Below, piece after piece: positions 1 through 9,005 of a DNA stretch of 64,000 bases. Source of the stretch: Allomuricauda sp. (GTDB taxonomy: Bacteria > Bacteroidota > Bacteroidia > Flavobacteriales > Flavobacteriaceae). The notes beneath the pieces were generated by a model. The model saw nothing but the letters and a program-made list of their open reading frames with translations. It was not told the origin of the DNA and did no database searches. The stretch covers positions 176,252-240,251 of the forward strand of contig NZ_JANQLX010000014.1 in NCBI RefSeq assembly GCF_028280385.1, written 5' to 3'. The position numbers and the translations under genes were made by a program. The stretch's first letter is position 1, and the number at the start of each line of letters is the position of its first letter.

Positions 1-108
1 ATAGCTGGACGTTTTCCCAATAAAACACTTCACTGGGACAGTAAAAACGCAAAGTTTGCGGAAGAAGAAGCCAACCAATACTTGGCAGGGGAGTATAGAA
101 AATTCTAG
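1..108 (+). CDS. Gfo/Idh/MocA family oxidoreductase, C-terminal fragment
   Basis: An open frame enters from the left edge in frame 1 and ends with TAG at 106-108, giving 35 residues. The tail reads RFPNKTLHWD, then AEEEANQYL, then EYRKF. This resembles the closing segment of bacterial Gfo/Idh/MocA NAD(P)-dependent oxidoreductases, where a K-x-L-x-W-D strand is followed by a helix containing EAN. The nucleotide-binding part lies outside the window, so substrate and export signal cannot be judged. A hairpin with a T run follows 22 bases after the stop. Two complete members of the same superfamily occur at 33267-35780. The identification rests on a short tail and is moderate. Confidence 0.55.
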   Translation: MAGRFPNKTLHWDSKNAKFAEEEANQYLAGEYRKF

Positions 109-130
109 GCTTCCCACCGACCATGGTTTT

Positions 131-165
131 AAAACCCGGATGCAGCCACTGTTTCCGGGTTTTTT
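131..165. terminator. Rho-independent terminator, probably bidirectional
   Basis: A perfect 10-bp stem pairs 131-140 (AAAACCCGGA) with 154-163 (TCCGGGTTTT) around a 13-nt loop. It has a T run on the + side and a matching A run on the other side. It sits between the convergent oxidoreductase tail ending at 108 and the hydrolase ending at 164, so it can serve both genes. Confidence 0.75.
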
Positions 166-1003
166 ATACGTCCAAGAAAGCCAGGATTTCGTCATTGACC
201 TCTTCCTGGTGCATGGAGTGGCCCAGGCCTTCGGTGCTTACCAAAGTACTATCGTTCCAGCTGGCATTGACTTTTTCTGATGCATGGTAAGGAGCAACCT
301 TGTCCAGCTTATCATGGAACAACAGTCCCTTTTTGGTATTGGTGCTTGCAAATTTGGAAGTGGAAAAATCCTTGATTTTAAAACCAAAACGGTTAAGGAT
401 ATAATCATCCAAAATATCCATAAAGCGGTTGTTGAATTTAAGAATGTCCTGATATTGGTCCATAATCTCATGAAATTCCGATGGAGCACCAATGACCACC
501 ATTTTTTCAACCCTGGGATTGGGGTTTTTGTACTCATTGTACATAAGGGTCATTCCTCCTACGGAATGTCCAACCAAATATTTTGGGTCGTATTTTTTTA
601 TCATATGGTGGAGGGCCTGTTCGTACAGGGGGACATAGAGTAATTTTCCTGAAGAATATCCATGGGATGGCGCATCGAACGCAATGATATTAAAGTTCGC
701 CTCCTTGAGTTTCCGAATTAGATTTCGCCATCTAAAGGTGTTGCTTTCCCATCCATGAACCAACAGCACAGTCTCTTTGGTGCCGGGCCAATGATACGAT
801 TGGATGTGGTGTCCGGCAACCTGCTCAACATCCAACTTGGATGCATCCAAGAAATCTTTCTGCTGGGGAAGTACCTTGCCTTTTCTTACCGTACAAAAAA
901 GAACAAAAGCTTTGTGCGCTGCTTTCTTAGGGGCGAATAAAGAGGAGATATTAAAGTATTGGCCGTAGGCCAAAGGCACAATTTTAGCGATCAATTTTTG
1001 CAT
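164..1003 (-). CDS. Alpha/beta hydrolase
   Basis: A 279-residue cytoplasmic protein with a complete alpha/beta-hydrolase fold signature. The oxyanion strand LLVHGW is at about 80-85, the nucleophile elbow GHSVGG places Ser147, the acid is probably Asp234 in HDKLDKVAP, and the catalytic His is His262 in GLGHS. The N-terminal 40 residues are basic and partly hydrophobic but carry no clear signal peptide. The family hydrolyses esters, lactones or similar bonds; the sequence does not reveal the substrate. The gene is divergent from an HxlR-type regulator with 92 bp between starts, and a short inverted repeat lies just upstream of the start codon, so this hydrolase is a plausible target of that regulator. 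Confidence 0.85.
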   Translation of the reverse strand: MQKLIAKIVPLAYGQYFNISSLFAPKKAAHKAFVLFCTVRKGKVLPQQKDFLDASKLDVEQVAGHHIQSYHWPGTKETVLLVHGWESNTFRWRNLIRKLKEANFNIIAFDAPSHGYSSGKLLYVPLYEQALHHMIKKYDPKYLVGHSVGGMTLMYNEYKNPNPRVEKMVVIGAPSEFHEIMDQYQDILKFNNRFMDILDDYILNRFGFKIKDFSTSKFASTNTKKGLLFHDKLDKVAPYHASEKVNASWNDSTLVSTEGLGHSMHQEEVNDEILAFLDV

Positions 1004-1007
1004 TTTG

Positions 1008-1022
1008 GTTACTTTTTGTAAC
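1008..1022. promoter_or_regulatory. Inverted repeat between hydrolase and HxlR genes, candidate operator
   Basis: GTTAC and GTAAC flank a TTTTT spacer (5-5-5). The repeat ends four bases from the hydrolase start codon, in the 92-bp region shared with a divergent HxlR regulator. Winged-helix regulators of this class bind short inverted repeats in such positions. The link is inferred from position only. Confidence 0.4.
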
Positions 1023-1095
1023 TTACTCTATATTAGATACTAAAAGTACATAATCCTTTTAGAAGAACAAAGAAGTCACCTCAAGCCAACTAAGT

Positions 1096-1524
1096 ATGGA
1101 AACGGAAACTACTGCTGAAAACCAGAAAGTTAGAACAGCAAAAAAATTGGAAAAAATGTTCGGCCATATCGATTACAAGAACCCCCCGGAACTATGTCCT
1201 GTCCGTGATGTGATGTCCGTAGCCTCCGATCAATGGAGTGCGCTCATTATTCTGTGGTTGGGATATTTCCCGGTTTTGCGCTTCAACAAGTTGAAAAAGT
1301 TTGTTTACGGAATATCCAACAAGGTGCTCAGCCAGCGCTTGAAAGTCCTTGAGGCGGATGGTTATATCCAACGAAAAGCCTATCCGGAAGTACCTATTAG
1401 GGTAGAGTACAGTTTAACTGAATTTGGACAATCCTATGTGGAAAAATTACTCGAGCTTACTGAATGGATGCAGCTGAACAGCCCCAAGGTTTTGGCCAAT
1501 AGGGAAAAGTATGGATTGGTCTAG
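1096..1524 (+). CDS. HxlR-family winged-helix transcriptional regulator
   Basis: A 142-residue DNA-binding protein. The central part has the HxlR pattern: C34-P-V near the first helix, the segment WSALIILWLG, the recognition-helix region ISNKVLSQRLKVLEADG (about 73-89), and a basic wing ending in the conserved EYSLTEFG (about 104-111). The N-terminal 30 residues are a charged extension. HxlR proteins act as dimers and often sense reactive aldehydes, quinones or redox change; the single Cys34 is compatible with redox sensing, but this is not shown. The gene is divergent from the alpha/beta hydrolase, its most likely target. Its stop overlaps the end of the convergent downstream gene by four bases. 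Confidence 0.88.
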   Translation: METETTAENQKVRTAKKLEKMFGHIDYKNPPELCPVRDVMSVASDQWSALIILWLGYFPVLRFNKLKKFVYGISNKVLSQRLKVLEADGYIQRKAYPEVPIRVEYSLTEFGQSYVEKLLELTEWMQLNSPKVLANREKYGLV

Positions 1525-2483
1525 TCCTTAAGCCGGTTCCAAATATCGATATACATTTTCCATTCCGCACCCACTTTTTTCCAGACCACTACATATTTTC
1601 CTTTCCAGTGTGCTACTGGTTCGTTTCCTTTTTGACTACTTCCTTGATAGTATCCATAGTCATAGGCATAATCGCCAACTATTTGAATTTCCTCGGCATC
1701 CATGCTGTGGTTGAGAATCCTGGTTTCCCTGCCCATCTCCCATCTGGATTTTATGGCTTCCCTACCTTCAACAATAGGCACGCCTAGGGGCATCAATTTG
1801 GCATCTTCGGTGTATAAACGGGCCATGCTATCAAAGTCTTGTTGTACATAAGCTATGGAAAATGCTTTGGAGGCCACGCGAATGGCGTCTTCTTCCGCTT
1901 GGTTGGAAGATGCGATCTTTCCATTGGAACAGTCAATTTTCCATGTGGGAAACACCACCGACTCCGTTTTGTCCACCCATTCCCCGGCCCATTGGAATCC
2001 TTTGTTATTGATGTCGTAAAAGGTAAGTCGATAGTAGCCATCCATCCCATTGGGGGCCTTTTGTTCCCTGTAGAGCACGATTTTGCCTTCCTTGGTCTTC
2101 CTTCCTTCCCATGCTGGCAGCACCGTCGTGGGGAATCCTGAACTGTAATAATGCACATACCAACGTGTGCTGTCAGGGATAAACTGCCGTATACTTCCCG
2201 CATAGGTATTGTCTTTCTTTAATGTCTCGTCCTGTATGGCCAAGCCGTTCATGATGTATTTAAACCGCCATACCATATCCACGGGCTCTGCCCAGGTTTG
2301 GTCCGGTTTTCTGGTGACCGACTTACAATTGCATTCCCCGATCAATGGGGCAAAATCCATAAGTTCTTTAGGGGCATCTGGATTGGGCAGCCCAAAAGGA
2401 TGTGCAGCAGAGGGTTCGTAACTGTATTGCGCGTTTAAAAGAAGGGGAAAAATTACAAGGAAAATACCAGCGATTGTTTTCAT
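1521..2483 (-). CDS. Secreted NTF2-like (DUF4440/SnoaL type) protein
   Basis: The ATG at 2483 was chosen because it gives a clean Sec signal (MKTIAGIFLVIFPLLLNAQ); an earlier in-frame ATG at 2531 adds 16 residues with no signal character. The mature protein (320 residues in total) has two parts. The first, about 30-185, is a beta-rich module with GECNCKS and many aromatic residues, similar in style to DUF1579-type lipocalin-like domains. The second, about 200-320, has the cone-shaped NTF2 pattern (FSIAYVQQDFDSMARLYTED, then EGREAIKSRW, then WKMYIDIWNR). Such proteins bind small hydrophobic ligands or catalyse simple isomerisations, but no catalytic residue can be assigned. The gene is the last of a minus-strand run from 4634. 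Confidence 0.7.
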   Translation of the reverse strand: MKTIAGIFLVIFPLLLNAQYSYEPSAAHPFGLPNPDAPKELMDFAPLIGECNCKSVTRKPDQTWAEPVDMVWRFKYIMNGLAIQDETLKKDNTYAGSIRQFIPDSTRWYVHYYSSGFPTTVLPAWEGRKTKEGKIVLYREQKAPNGMDGYYRLTFYDINNKGFQWAGEWVDKTESVVFPTWKIDCSNGKIASSNQAEEDAIRVASKAFSIAYVQQDFDSMARLYTEDAKLMPLGVPIVEGREAIKSRWEMGRETRILNHSMDAEEIQIVGDYAYDYGYYQGSSQKGNEPVAHWKGKYVVVWKKVGAEWKMYIDIWNRLKD

Positions 2484-2558
2484 TGGGTTGGAGTTAGTTT
2501 CCTTCAAATTACCCAATTCGGAAAAAGGCAAGTGTTCCTTTAGGAATTAATTAACAGC

Positions 2559-3101
2559 TCATTCCCATCCCAACATTAGATATTTGATCTTGGCTCCAGG
2601 TGGAATTTGGACAGCTTCCACATTGGCCGCAGTGTACCTAAGATTGGAGGGGAGTTCTTCTTTGTCTATGGTAAAATATAGATTACTGCCCTTGGGAAAT
2701 ACCACTACACTGTTCAAGGTGGTCACAATCTTTTTCACTCCATAGCTTTGCTGAATATCCCTAAACGTGCTTTTAAGACCAATGCCCTTATCGGAAATGT
2801 AGCGGGAATCAAAGACCCTAATGTTTTCTATGGTAGGAATGCTATCTGAATTGGAAGTAAGTGTTAACAAGTGCTTCCCACCTTTTTCATAGATTTTGAT
2901 TTTTTTGGCCTGAGCCCCCACTTGCAGTTTTGAGGTATCTTGAACAATGGAATCCTGGGCAAATACCTTTTCTATTTCGCTGGTAACGGTATCCTTGGTC
3001 AATGGACCCACAGAGTTTTCCGTGATTATAAAAGTATTGTCCTTTCTAGCACAGCAGGTCAATAGGAGGCAACCGATGCCAAGCATCAAAATTCTAATCA
3101 T
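2559..3101 (-). CDS. Hypothetical lipoprotein
   Basis: A 180-residue protein I do not recognise. The ATG at 3101 yields a lipoprotein signal, MIRILMLGIGCLLLTCCARK, with a lipobox Cys followed by Ala-Arg. A GTG at 3119, directly after the stop of the upstream gene, is an alternative that adds MIDRIP. The mature part is beta-rich with LTLTSNSDS, GLKSTFRDI and a pattern YGVKKIVTTLNSVVVFP, reminiscent of small periplasmic proteins that track ligand-binding surfaces, but no family can be named. It is translationally close to the HerA-like ATPase, so the two are probably co-transcribed; a functional link is not evident. Confidence 0.65.
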   Translation of the reverse strand: MIRILMLGIGCLLLTCCARKDNTFIITENSVGPLTKDTVTSEIEKVFAQDSIVQDTSKLQVGAQAKKIKIYEKGGKHLLTLTSNSDSIPTIENIRVFDSRYISDKGIGLKSTFRDIQQSYGVKKIVTTLNSVVVFPKGSNLYFTIDKEELPSNLRYTAANVEAVQIPPGAKIKYLMLGWE

Positions 3102-3119
3102 GGGTATACGATCTATCAC

Positions 3120-4634
3120 TTATCGAATCACTTTCTTTAAAACGCCTAGTACCCCTCGAATAAACGTGGCACTTGTAAGTACTTTGACCACAGGGTTCAT
3201 CCGGGTACTTCTTCTGCTTGTCGTCCTTCTTCTTGAAGAGGTGGCCTTGCGTTCTTCTTCTTTTTCAGCCTCTTTTTGCGCTTTTTCTATTTTTTCATTG
3301 AGAATTTCATAGGCACTTTCGCGATCAATGTCCTCATTGTATTTCTTGACCAACTTGGATTTCCCTATGGCTTCTTCCAATTCTGATTGCGTGAGCACGT
3401 CCATTCTGCTCATGGGCGCACGCAACAAGGTGGCAGCAAGGGGAGTGGGTCTACCCTTTTCATCCAAAGCGGAAATAAGGGCTTCACCAATTCCCAAAGA
3501 GGTCAAAACTTCTTTGGTGTCATAAAACTCTGAAATGGGATAGTTTTCCGCAGTTAGTTTTATGGCCTTTCGGTCCTTTGCCGTGAAAGCGCGAAGCGCA
3601 TGCTGTACTTTAAGGCCCAATTGGGCAAGCACATCATCCGGGACATCCGTTGGGTTTTGGGTCACAAAATACAATCCTATTCCTTTGGATCGGATAAGTT
3701 TTACAATGCTTTCAATTTGGTCCAATAGCGCCTTGGAGGCTTCCTTGAAAATCAAATGTGCTTCATCTATAAACAGAATCAATTCAGGTCGGTCGCTATC
3801 TCCCTGTTCCGGGAAGGTAGCATAGATTTCCGCCAATAGACTCAACATAAAGGTTGAGAATAATTTGGGCCTATCCTGAATATCGGTCAACCGGATGATG
3901 TTGATATAGCCGCGACCATCCTCATCTATCCGCACCAAGTCCTCCACATCAAAAGATTTTTCTCCAAAGAAAAGCTCGGCGCCCTGCTGTTCCAATTCAA
4001 TGATTTTTCTGAGAATGGTACCCGTGGAACTTGTGGAAATGCGGCCGTAAGCTGACTGGAACTCTTTTTTTCCTTCGCCGGTGGCGTATTGCAGTACTTT
4101 CTTGAAGTCCTTTAGGTCAAGTAACGGCAGTTTGTTGTCATCGCAATATTTGAACACTACAGCGACGATACCTTCTTGGGTGACGGTCAAATCCAGGATT
4201 CTACTAAGAAGTACGGGTCCAAATTCAGACACCGTGGCCCGCAGTCTAACTCCATCCTGTTCGGAAAGGGATAAAATTTCCACTGGGAATCCACTGGCCT
4301 CGAAAGGGAGTCCAATTTTTTCATGGCGCTCATCAATCTTCGGATGGCCAGGACTTGGTTGTGCAATGCCACTAAGGTCGCCTTTTAGGTCCATCAGAAG
4401 AACAGGGATACCCTTATCAGAAAGATTTTCGGAAATAACCTGTAAAGTCTTGGTTTTTCCGGTACCCGTCGCCCCGGCAATCAATCCATGGCGGTTAAGA
4501 GTTTTTAGCGGGACTTTGACAAATGCATTGGTCACCGCCTCCCCATCCAACATGGCAGCTCCCATGGTGATGAAATCTCCTTTGGTGGTATATCCTTTTT
4601 CAATGTGTTCGAAGAATTTTTCCCTGCTGCCCAT
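3120..4634 (-). CDS. HerA/YjgR-type ATPase (DUF853)
   Basis: A 504-residue cytoplasmic P-loop ATPase. Walker A is GATGTGKT at residues 54-61, the following strand PVLLMDLKGDLSG is typical of DUF853 proteins, and Walker B is LILFIDEAH at about 285-293. Sensor-like segments IRSKGIGLYFVTQNPTD and QHALRAFTAKDRKA follow. The C-terminus (about 425-475) is a charged coiled coil with Arg/Ser-rich SSRRRTTSRRST, ending in a basic helix. The family is related to HerA/FtsK translocases; its cellular role is poorly defined, so this is annotated as a probable DNA- or membrane-associated motor. Length matches YjgR homologues. It is the first gene of the minus-strand run. Confidence 0.85.
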   Translation of the reverse strand: MGSREKFFEHIEKGYTTKGDFITMGAAMLDGEAVTNAFVKVPLKTLNRHGLIAGATGTGKTKTLQVISENLSDKGIPVLLMDLKGDLSGIAQPSPGHPKIDERHEKIGLPFEASGFPVEILSLSEQDGVRLRATVSEFGPVLLSRILDLTVTQEGIVAVVFKYCDDNKLPLLDLKDFKKVLQYATGEGKKEFQSAYGRISTSSTGTILRKIIELEQQGAELFFGEKSFDVEDLVRIDEDGRGYINIIRLTDIQDRPKLFSTFMLSLLAEIYATFPEQGDSDRPELILFIDEAHLIFKEASKALLDQIESIVKLIRSKGIGLYFVTQNPTDVPDDVLAQLGLKVQHALRAFTAKDRKAIKLTAENYPISEFYDTKEVLTSLGIGEALISALDEKGRPTPLAATLLRAPMSRMDVLTQSELEEAIGKSKLVKKYNEDIDRESAYEILNEKIEKAQKEAEKEEERKATSSRRRTTSRRSTRMNPVVKVLTSATFIRGVLGVLKKVIR

Positions 4635-4927
4635 GTGTTGCTATTTCGGATAAAAATAGGGTAATTTTAAGCAAAAGCAAACCACGACCCCTGAACAATT
4701 CATATGGTTTCATCCATAACCACGGATTGGGTGAAGGTGGCCAGTTGGGCCTTGTTTACCAATGCAACGGGATGTGGTGCCTAAAAAATTGCTTGTTCGA
4801 AAATAACAGAGGACAATTAGGCAGTTGGTCCGGTAATCTGTTAGAAACTCCCCATTAATTTGGTTGGGGCGCAATGTTTTTTTAGCTTTTCACCTTAACG
4901 CAGTTCCAATCTGGATAAATACTTTAA

Positions 4928-7468
4928 ATGCTCCCGTTCCTAAAGAGAATATTACCCTATTTCACCTTGCGTTGGTCCATGGCAGGTGTGCTATTGGGTC
5001 TAATGGGATATTCGGGGCAAGCGCAAACCGATTTACCACCCGTGGTTACCGCCGTTGGGGATTTTGTTTACTGTCCCTTGACCACCACACCCATAGTTAC
5101 CTCATTTAATATCACGGACCCTGACGATACCGAAATTGATGCCTTTTTTGTTCAAATTTCAGTGGGGTACGAACGGAATACGGACAGATTGACCTTAACG
5201 GGAAACCATCCCAACATTACAACTTCATGGGATGCGATTCAGGGTAAACTTACTATTAGGGGTCCTGGTGGTGGGCCGGTGCAATACACCGACTTGATTC
5301 CTGCGATATACGATTTGGAATTTGAAAGCACATCCGTAACTCCCCAAGCTTCAAAACAATTTTCATTGACCATTGGTTCGGCCAATTACTTGCCCCAAAC
5401 GGGACACTATTATGAGTTTGTTCCCTTGGTGGGTATCACCTGGAATAATGCTCGTGTAGCAGCTGAGAATCGGACTTTTTTCGGTTTACAGGGGTATTTG
5501 GCAACCATTACATCTGTAGAGGAAGCCCGTTTAAGTGGGGAGCAAGCAGCCGGTACAGGTTGGATTGGCGGTAGTGATGCCGCCCAGGAAGGAAGATGGA
5601 TTTGGGTAACAGGTCCAGAAGCAGGCACTGTATTTTGGAATGGGGGAGTAAGCGGGAGTTCCCCAACGTTTGCTTTTTGGAATATTGCGGAGCCCAATAA
5701 CCTTCCCACAGGTTCTGGAGATGAGGATTATGCCCATGTGACCAGCCCAAACATAGGGGTTCCTGGATCATGGAACGATTTGCCCAATGAAGGGGCATCC
5801 TCTGGGGACTATCAACCCAAGGGTTACATGGTGGAGTATGGTGGTTTGCCAGGAGATCCGGTATTGCAACTTTCGGCAAGTACCAATATGGTAACCCCAG
5901 TGGTGGTAAGCACCCAGGAAAATAGTAGATGTGGCGATGGCAGCACGGTCTTGGAGGCCACAGTGGTTTATGGCGATGCACTGTGGTTTGACGAAAATGA
6001 TAATCTGCTTTTTACAGGGCCCTCGTTTACAACACCGCCATTGACCCAGTCCACAACCTATTATGTTTTGGCCTCACAAAATGGATGCACAAACGGCATA
6101 AAGGTTCCCGTGCAGGCCACGGTCAATTCCCTTCCCATAATTGATGACAATATTGTGTTTAGAAATTGCGATGAAGATGGGGTATCCGATGGGTTTACCG
6201 ATTTCAACCTTCATGAGATAACCCCCTTGGTCACTTTGGGGGATTCCAATCTTACAGTGAGTTATCACCCTAGTCGTTTGGATGCAGAAAATAACACCGG
6301 TCAGCTGAATGAACTTCCATATAACAATATGGCAGGCGGAACCATCTATGCAAGGGCATGGAACAACTTCGGTTGTGCCCTGGTTTCCGAAATTACGCTG
6401 GATGTTTCCACAACAGCATTTCCGCCCAACTTTATGGCCACCCTAGAGGAATGCGATAACGACGAGCAGGATGGTTTTTATTCTTTTCTGTTGGATGCGG
6501 CTATTCCAGATGTGCTGGCGCAATTCCCAGTAGGACAAAACCTCACGGTTGCATTTTACAAAAATCTGGACGATGCCGTTTTGGAGCAAAATGCTATTTC
6601 TGGAACAACCGGCTATGTAAACGAAACTGCATTTACCCAAGTGTTGTATATACGGGTTGAAAATCTGGATAATGGCAATTGTGTTGGCATTGGACCTTAT
6701 TTACAACTGCAGGTATTGCCCTTGGTGGATTTTGATCTTTTGGACACGGAATTGATACTCTGTGACGGCTCCGAAGTGGAGGCAGGGGTGGCCAATCAGG
6801 CAGGTGATTATCAGTATGAATGGAGGGATGGGGACGGAACCTTGATTGGCTACGATGCCTTTGTTTCCATTGATGCACCAGGCAGATACTCTGTGGTAGC
6901 CATATCGGAATTTGGATGTCTTTCACCAGTTCAGGAAGTACATGTGGAACTTTCAGCCGCCCCGGTTTTGACCAACGAATTGATAGCCGTGGAGGATGCA
7001 GGGAGCATCAATACCATCACTGTTTTGGATGAAGGGCAGAATTTGGGTCGGGGAAACTATGAATATGCTTTGGACAGCCCTTTCGGGCCCTATCAGGATA
7101 GTCCTGTTTTTGTGGATATAGAACCCGGTCTTCATGTGCTTTATGCTAGCGATAAAAATGGATGCGGAGCGGACCAAATTACTGTTGGAGTGGTGGGTAT
7201 TCCCAAATTCATGACCCCCAACAATGATCAAACCAACGATACCCTTTCCATTTTAGGTCTTACTCCCGGTGACTATAGTAGTGCCTCCTTGGTTATCATG
7301 GACAGATACGGCAAGCTATTGGCTCAAATGGATGCCTTTGAATCGGCTTGGAATGGCGAATACAATGGAGTGCCCCTACCTGCTTCAGATTATTGGTATA
7401 TCCTGAATTTAGTGGACTCAGAGGGAAAGGAACACCGGAGAACCGGGCATTTTAGTTTAAAGCGTTAG
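4928..7468 (+). CDS. Secreted C-type-lectin protein with type IX (type B) sorting domain
   Basis: An 846-residue secreted protein. An N-terminal hydrophobic segment ending in SGQAQ is the signal peptide. Residues about 155-310 form a C-type lectin-like domain: HYYEFVPL, TWNNARVAAENR, LATITSVEEA, then WIGGSD, the EPNN sugar-binding loop, and SWNDLP before MVEYG. EPN in this loop usually goes with mannose-type ligands. Repeated Ig-like modules follow with IIDDNIVFRNCDEDGVSDGF-like segments. The last 90 residues (PKFMTPNNDQTNDT, then IMDRYGKLL, then WNGEYNGVPLPASDYWY) are the gliding-motility-associated CHU_C-type domain used as a type IX secretion signal. It is therefore probably a cell-surface adhesin. 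The protein N-terminus is slightly long for a signal and the start could lie at Met18. Confidence 0.85.
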   Translation: MLPFLKRILPYFTLRWSMAGVLLGLMGYSGQAQTDLPPVVTAVGDFVYCPLTTTPIVTSFNITDPDDTEIDAFFVQISVGYERNTDRLTLTGNHPNITTSWDAIQGKLTIRGPGGGPVQYTDLIPAIYDLEFESTSVTPQASKQFSLTIGSANYLPQTGHYYEFVPLVGITWNNARVAAENRTFFGLQGYLATITSVEEARLSGEQAAGTGWIGGSDAAQEGRWIWVTGPEAGTVFWNGGVSGSSPTFAFWNIAEPNNLPTGSGDEDYAHVTSPNIGVPGSWNDLPNEGASSGDYQPKGYMVEYGGLPGDPVLQLSASTNMVTPVVVSTQENSRCGDGSTVLEATVVYGDALWFDENDNLLFTGPSFTTPPLTQSTTYYVLASQNGCTNGIKVPVQATVNSLPIIDDNIVFRNCDEDGVSDGFTDFNLHEITPLVTLGDSNLTVSYHPSRLDAENNTGQLNELPYNNMAGGTIYARAWNNFGCALVSEITLDVSTTAFPPNFMATLEECDNDEQDGFYSFLLDAAIPDVLAQFPVGQNLTVAFYKNLDDAVLEQNAISGTTGYVNETAFTQVLYIRVENLDNGNCVGIGPYLQLQVLPLVDFDLLDTELILCDGSEVEAGVANQAGDYQYEWRDGDGTLIGYDAFVSIDAPGRYSVVAISEFGCLSPVQEVHVELSAAPVLTNELIAVEDAGSINTITVLDEGQNLGRGNYEYALDSPFGPYQDSPVFVDIEPGLHVLYASDKNGCGADQITVGVVGIPKFMTPNNDQTNDTLSILGLTPGDYSSASLVIMDRYGKLLAQMDAFESAWNGEYNGVPLPASDYWYILNLVDSEGKEHRRTGHFSLKR

Positions 7469-7495
7469 TGCGATATTTCTTGGACACGGAAGTAT

Positions 7496-7503
7496 TATCT
7501 TTG
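7496..7503 (+). promoter_or_regulatory. TAnnTTTG promoter box (-7 type) of queE
   Basis: TATCTTTG matches the Bacteroidota -7 consensus TAnnTTTG. It ends only 4 nt before the queE ATG, so the transcript would start at or almost at the start codon. A convincing -33 TTG at the usual spacing is not seen. Confidence 0.45.
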
Positions 7504-7507
7504 CCCA

Positions 7508-8140
7508 ATGGCTACAGCAGCAGTAATGCAATTGGTGGATAAGGGGGAGATGCTCCCATTGATGGAAGAATTCTATACCATTCAAGGGGAAGGTTACCAT
7601 AAAGGCACCGCCGCTTACTTTATTAGGGTAGGGGGCTGCGATGTAGGTTGCCATTGGTGTGATGTAAAGGAAAGTTGGAATGCCGAAACACATCCACCCA
7701 CCGCAATTGAAAGCATCGCCAAAAATGCAGCAACCTATTCGGATACCATTGTGGTAACAGGGGGGGAACCGCTTATGTGGGATATGGGTCCACTTACTAC
7801 AGCCTTAAAATCCAGAAACCTCAATACCCATATTGAAACTTCCGGAGCGTACCCTTTAACCGGGGAATGGGACTGGATATGCCTTTCACCCAAGAAGAAC
7901 AAGTTGCCACAGGAAGAGGTCTATGCAGTAGCAGATGAATTAAAGGTCATTGTTTACAACAAACACGATTTTGTCTTTGCAGAGGAACAGGCGGCCAAAG
8001 TTGGCCAAGACTGTATACTCTACCTGCAACCTGAATGGAGTGTTAGGGAAAAAATGGTTCCGCTTATCGTGGATTTTGTAATGCAAAACCCCCAATGGAA
8101 AATCTCCTTGCAGACCCACAAGTACTTGAATATACCCTAA
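7508..8140 (+). CDS. queE: 7-carboxy-7-deazaguanine synthase QueE
   Basis: A 210-residue radical-SAM enzyme that converts 6-carboxytetrahydropterin to 7-carboxy-7-deazaguanine in the queuosine (preQ0) pathway. The cluster-binding motif is C44-x3-C48-x2-C51 in GGCDVGCHWCDVKESW, the typical spacing for this enzyme. The substrate region EEFYTIQGEGYHKGT and the SAM-contacting VVTGGEPLMW follow, and ETSG is near 117. Length is normal for the short QueE class. The ATG follows a TATCTTTG box by 4 nt. Other que genes are not adjacent, so the pathway is dispersed. Confidence 0.92.
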   Translation: MATAAVMQLVDKGEMLPLMEEFYTIQGEGYHKGTAAYFIRVGGCDVGCHWCDVKESWNAETHPPTAIESIAKNAATYSDTIVVTGGEPLMWDMGPLTTALKSRNLNTHIETSGAYPLTGEWDWICLSPKKNKLPQEEVYAVADELKVIVYNKHDFVFAEEQAAKVGQDCILYLQPEWSVREKMVPLIVDFVMQNPQWKISLQTHKYLNIP

Positions 8141-8164
8141 TCTTTTTGATTCGTTTTTCGAGGA

Positions 8165-8962
8165 TTACCTACCTCCATTGTTTTGAAGGTCCAGAATGCA
8201 TTGGGGACCCAATTGAGGTATGGCGGCAAGTCCCTTGGACACATTGCTTTCCAAAATTTTCATTGTTGGTCCCCCAAACTCAAGTTCTGCACGCATGAGG
8301 CAACCTGACACATTGCAATGGTTGGGAGCTGAGGGGTCTTCGTGTTCGTTCACTTGCTCGGTACCTAAATCCACCAAGCCCATAAGGTGCCCAAATTCGT
8401 GGTGAAGGGTAGAGGTCTCAATCTCCGTTACGGTCACAAAATTGCTCTGGGAAGCTAAATCTCTTATTGTAGACTCATAGATGACCATCGAGGTGTTCCT
8501 GTACACTGCTCCCAAGGTTACCAAACCTTCGTCCAAATCATCCCCATCAGAAGGGGCGTCGGAGAAAAAGATATAAACAGCTAGTATGGTGCCATCGTTG
8601 TAAGCCGTTCTGTTCTCTTGTTCCAAGTCATCAATTTCCTCTATGGTCAAACTTTCCTTGTTAGGGGAGGGAATGCTCTTATAGTCAAAGACGAAATTTG
8701 ATTTAAAGGTCCTTTCCCTGATAAAATTTTCAAAATTGGCAATGGTACCTGGTTGTGGCCTAAATCCTTCCACATATGCAATTTCAAATAGAATGCGGTC
8801 ATAATTGTCATTGGAAAGAATATCGTTGGCCGAAGAACCGGTAGCCTGAAGATTAGGGGTTCTATCAATATTGTCATCCGGAGGAGTTGTGCCGGAGTCC
8901 TTGGAACATCCCAAAAGAATGGCAAAACCCATTAATGTGTACAAAGCAATTTTCTTTTTCAT
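8165..8962 (-). CDS. Lipoprotein zinc metalloprotease (metzincin-like)
   Basis: A 265-residue lipoprotein: MKKKIALYTLMGFAILLGC places the lipid anchor at Cys19, followed by a Ser/Thr/Pro/Asp-rich linker. The zinc site is H188-E189-x2-H192-x2-G195-x2-D198, a metzincin-type long signature with Asp in place of the third His. Met223 in GCLM is in the right place for the Met turn. Two Cys residues (216, 221) flank that turn and may be disulfide-bonded. The family is predicted to cut extracellular proteins, with periplasmic or surface location. The gene is convergent with queE and head-to-tail behind the methyltransferase; no partner gene is suggested by context. Confidence 0.75.
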   Translation of the reverse strand: MKKKIALYTLMGFAILLGCSKDSGTTPPDDNIDRTPNLQATGSSANDILSNDNYDRILFEIAYVEGFRPQPGTIANFENFIRERTFKSNFVFDYKSIPSPNKESLTIEEIDDLEQENRTAYNDGTILAVYIFFSDAPSDGDDLDEGLVTLGAVYRNTSMVIYESTIRDLASQSNFVTVTEIETSTLHHEFGHLMGLVDLGTEQVNEHEDPSAPNHCNVSGCLMRAELEFGGPTMKILESNVSKGLAAIPQLGPQCILDLQNNGGR

Positions 8963-9005
8963 GATAGAAGGCGTATTTACATTAAACGTCTCAATGCAAT
9001 TTCTA

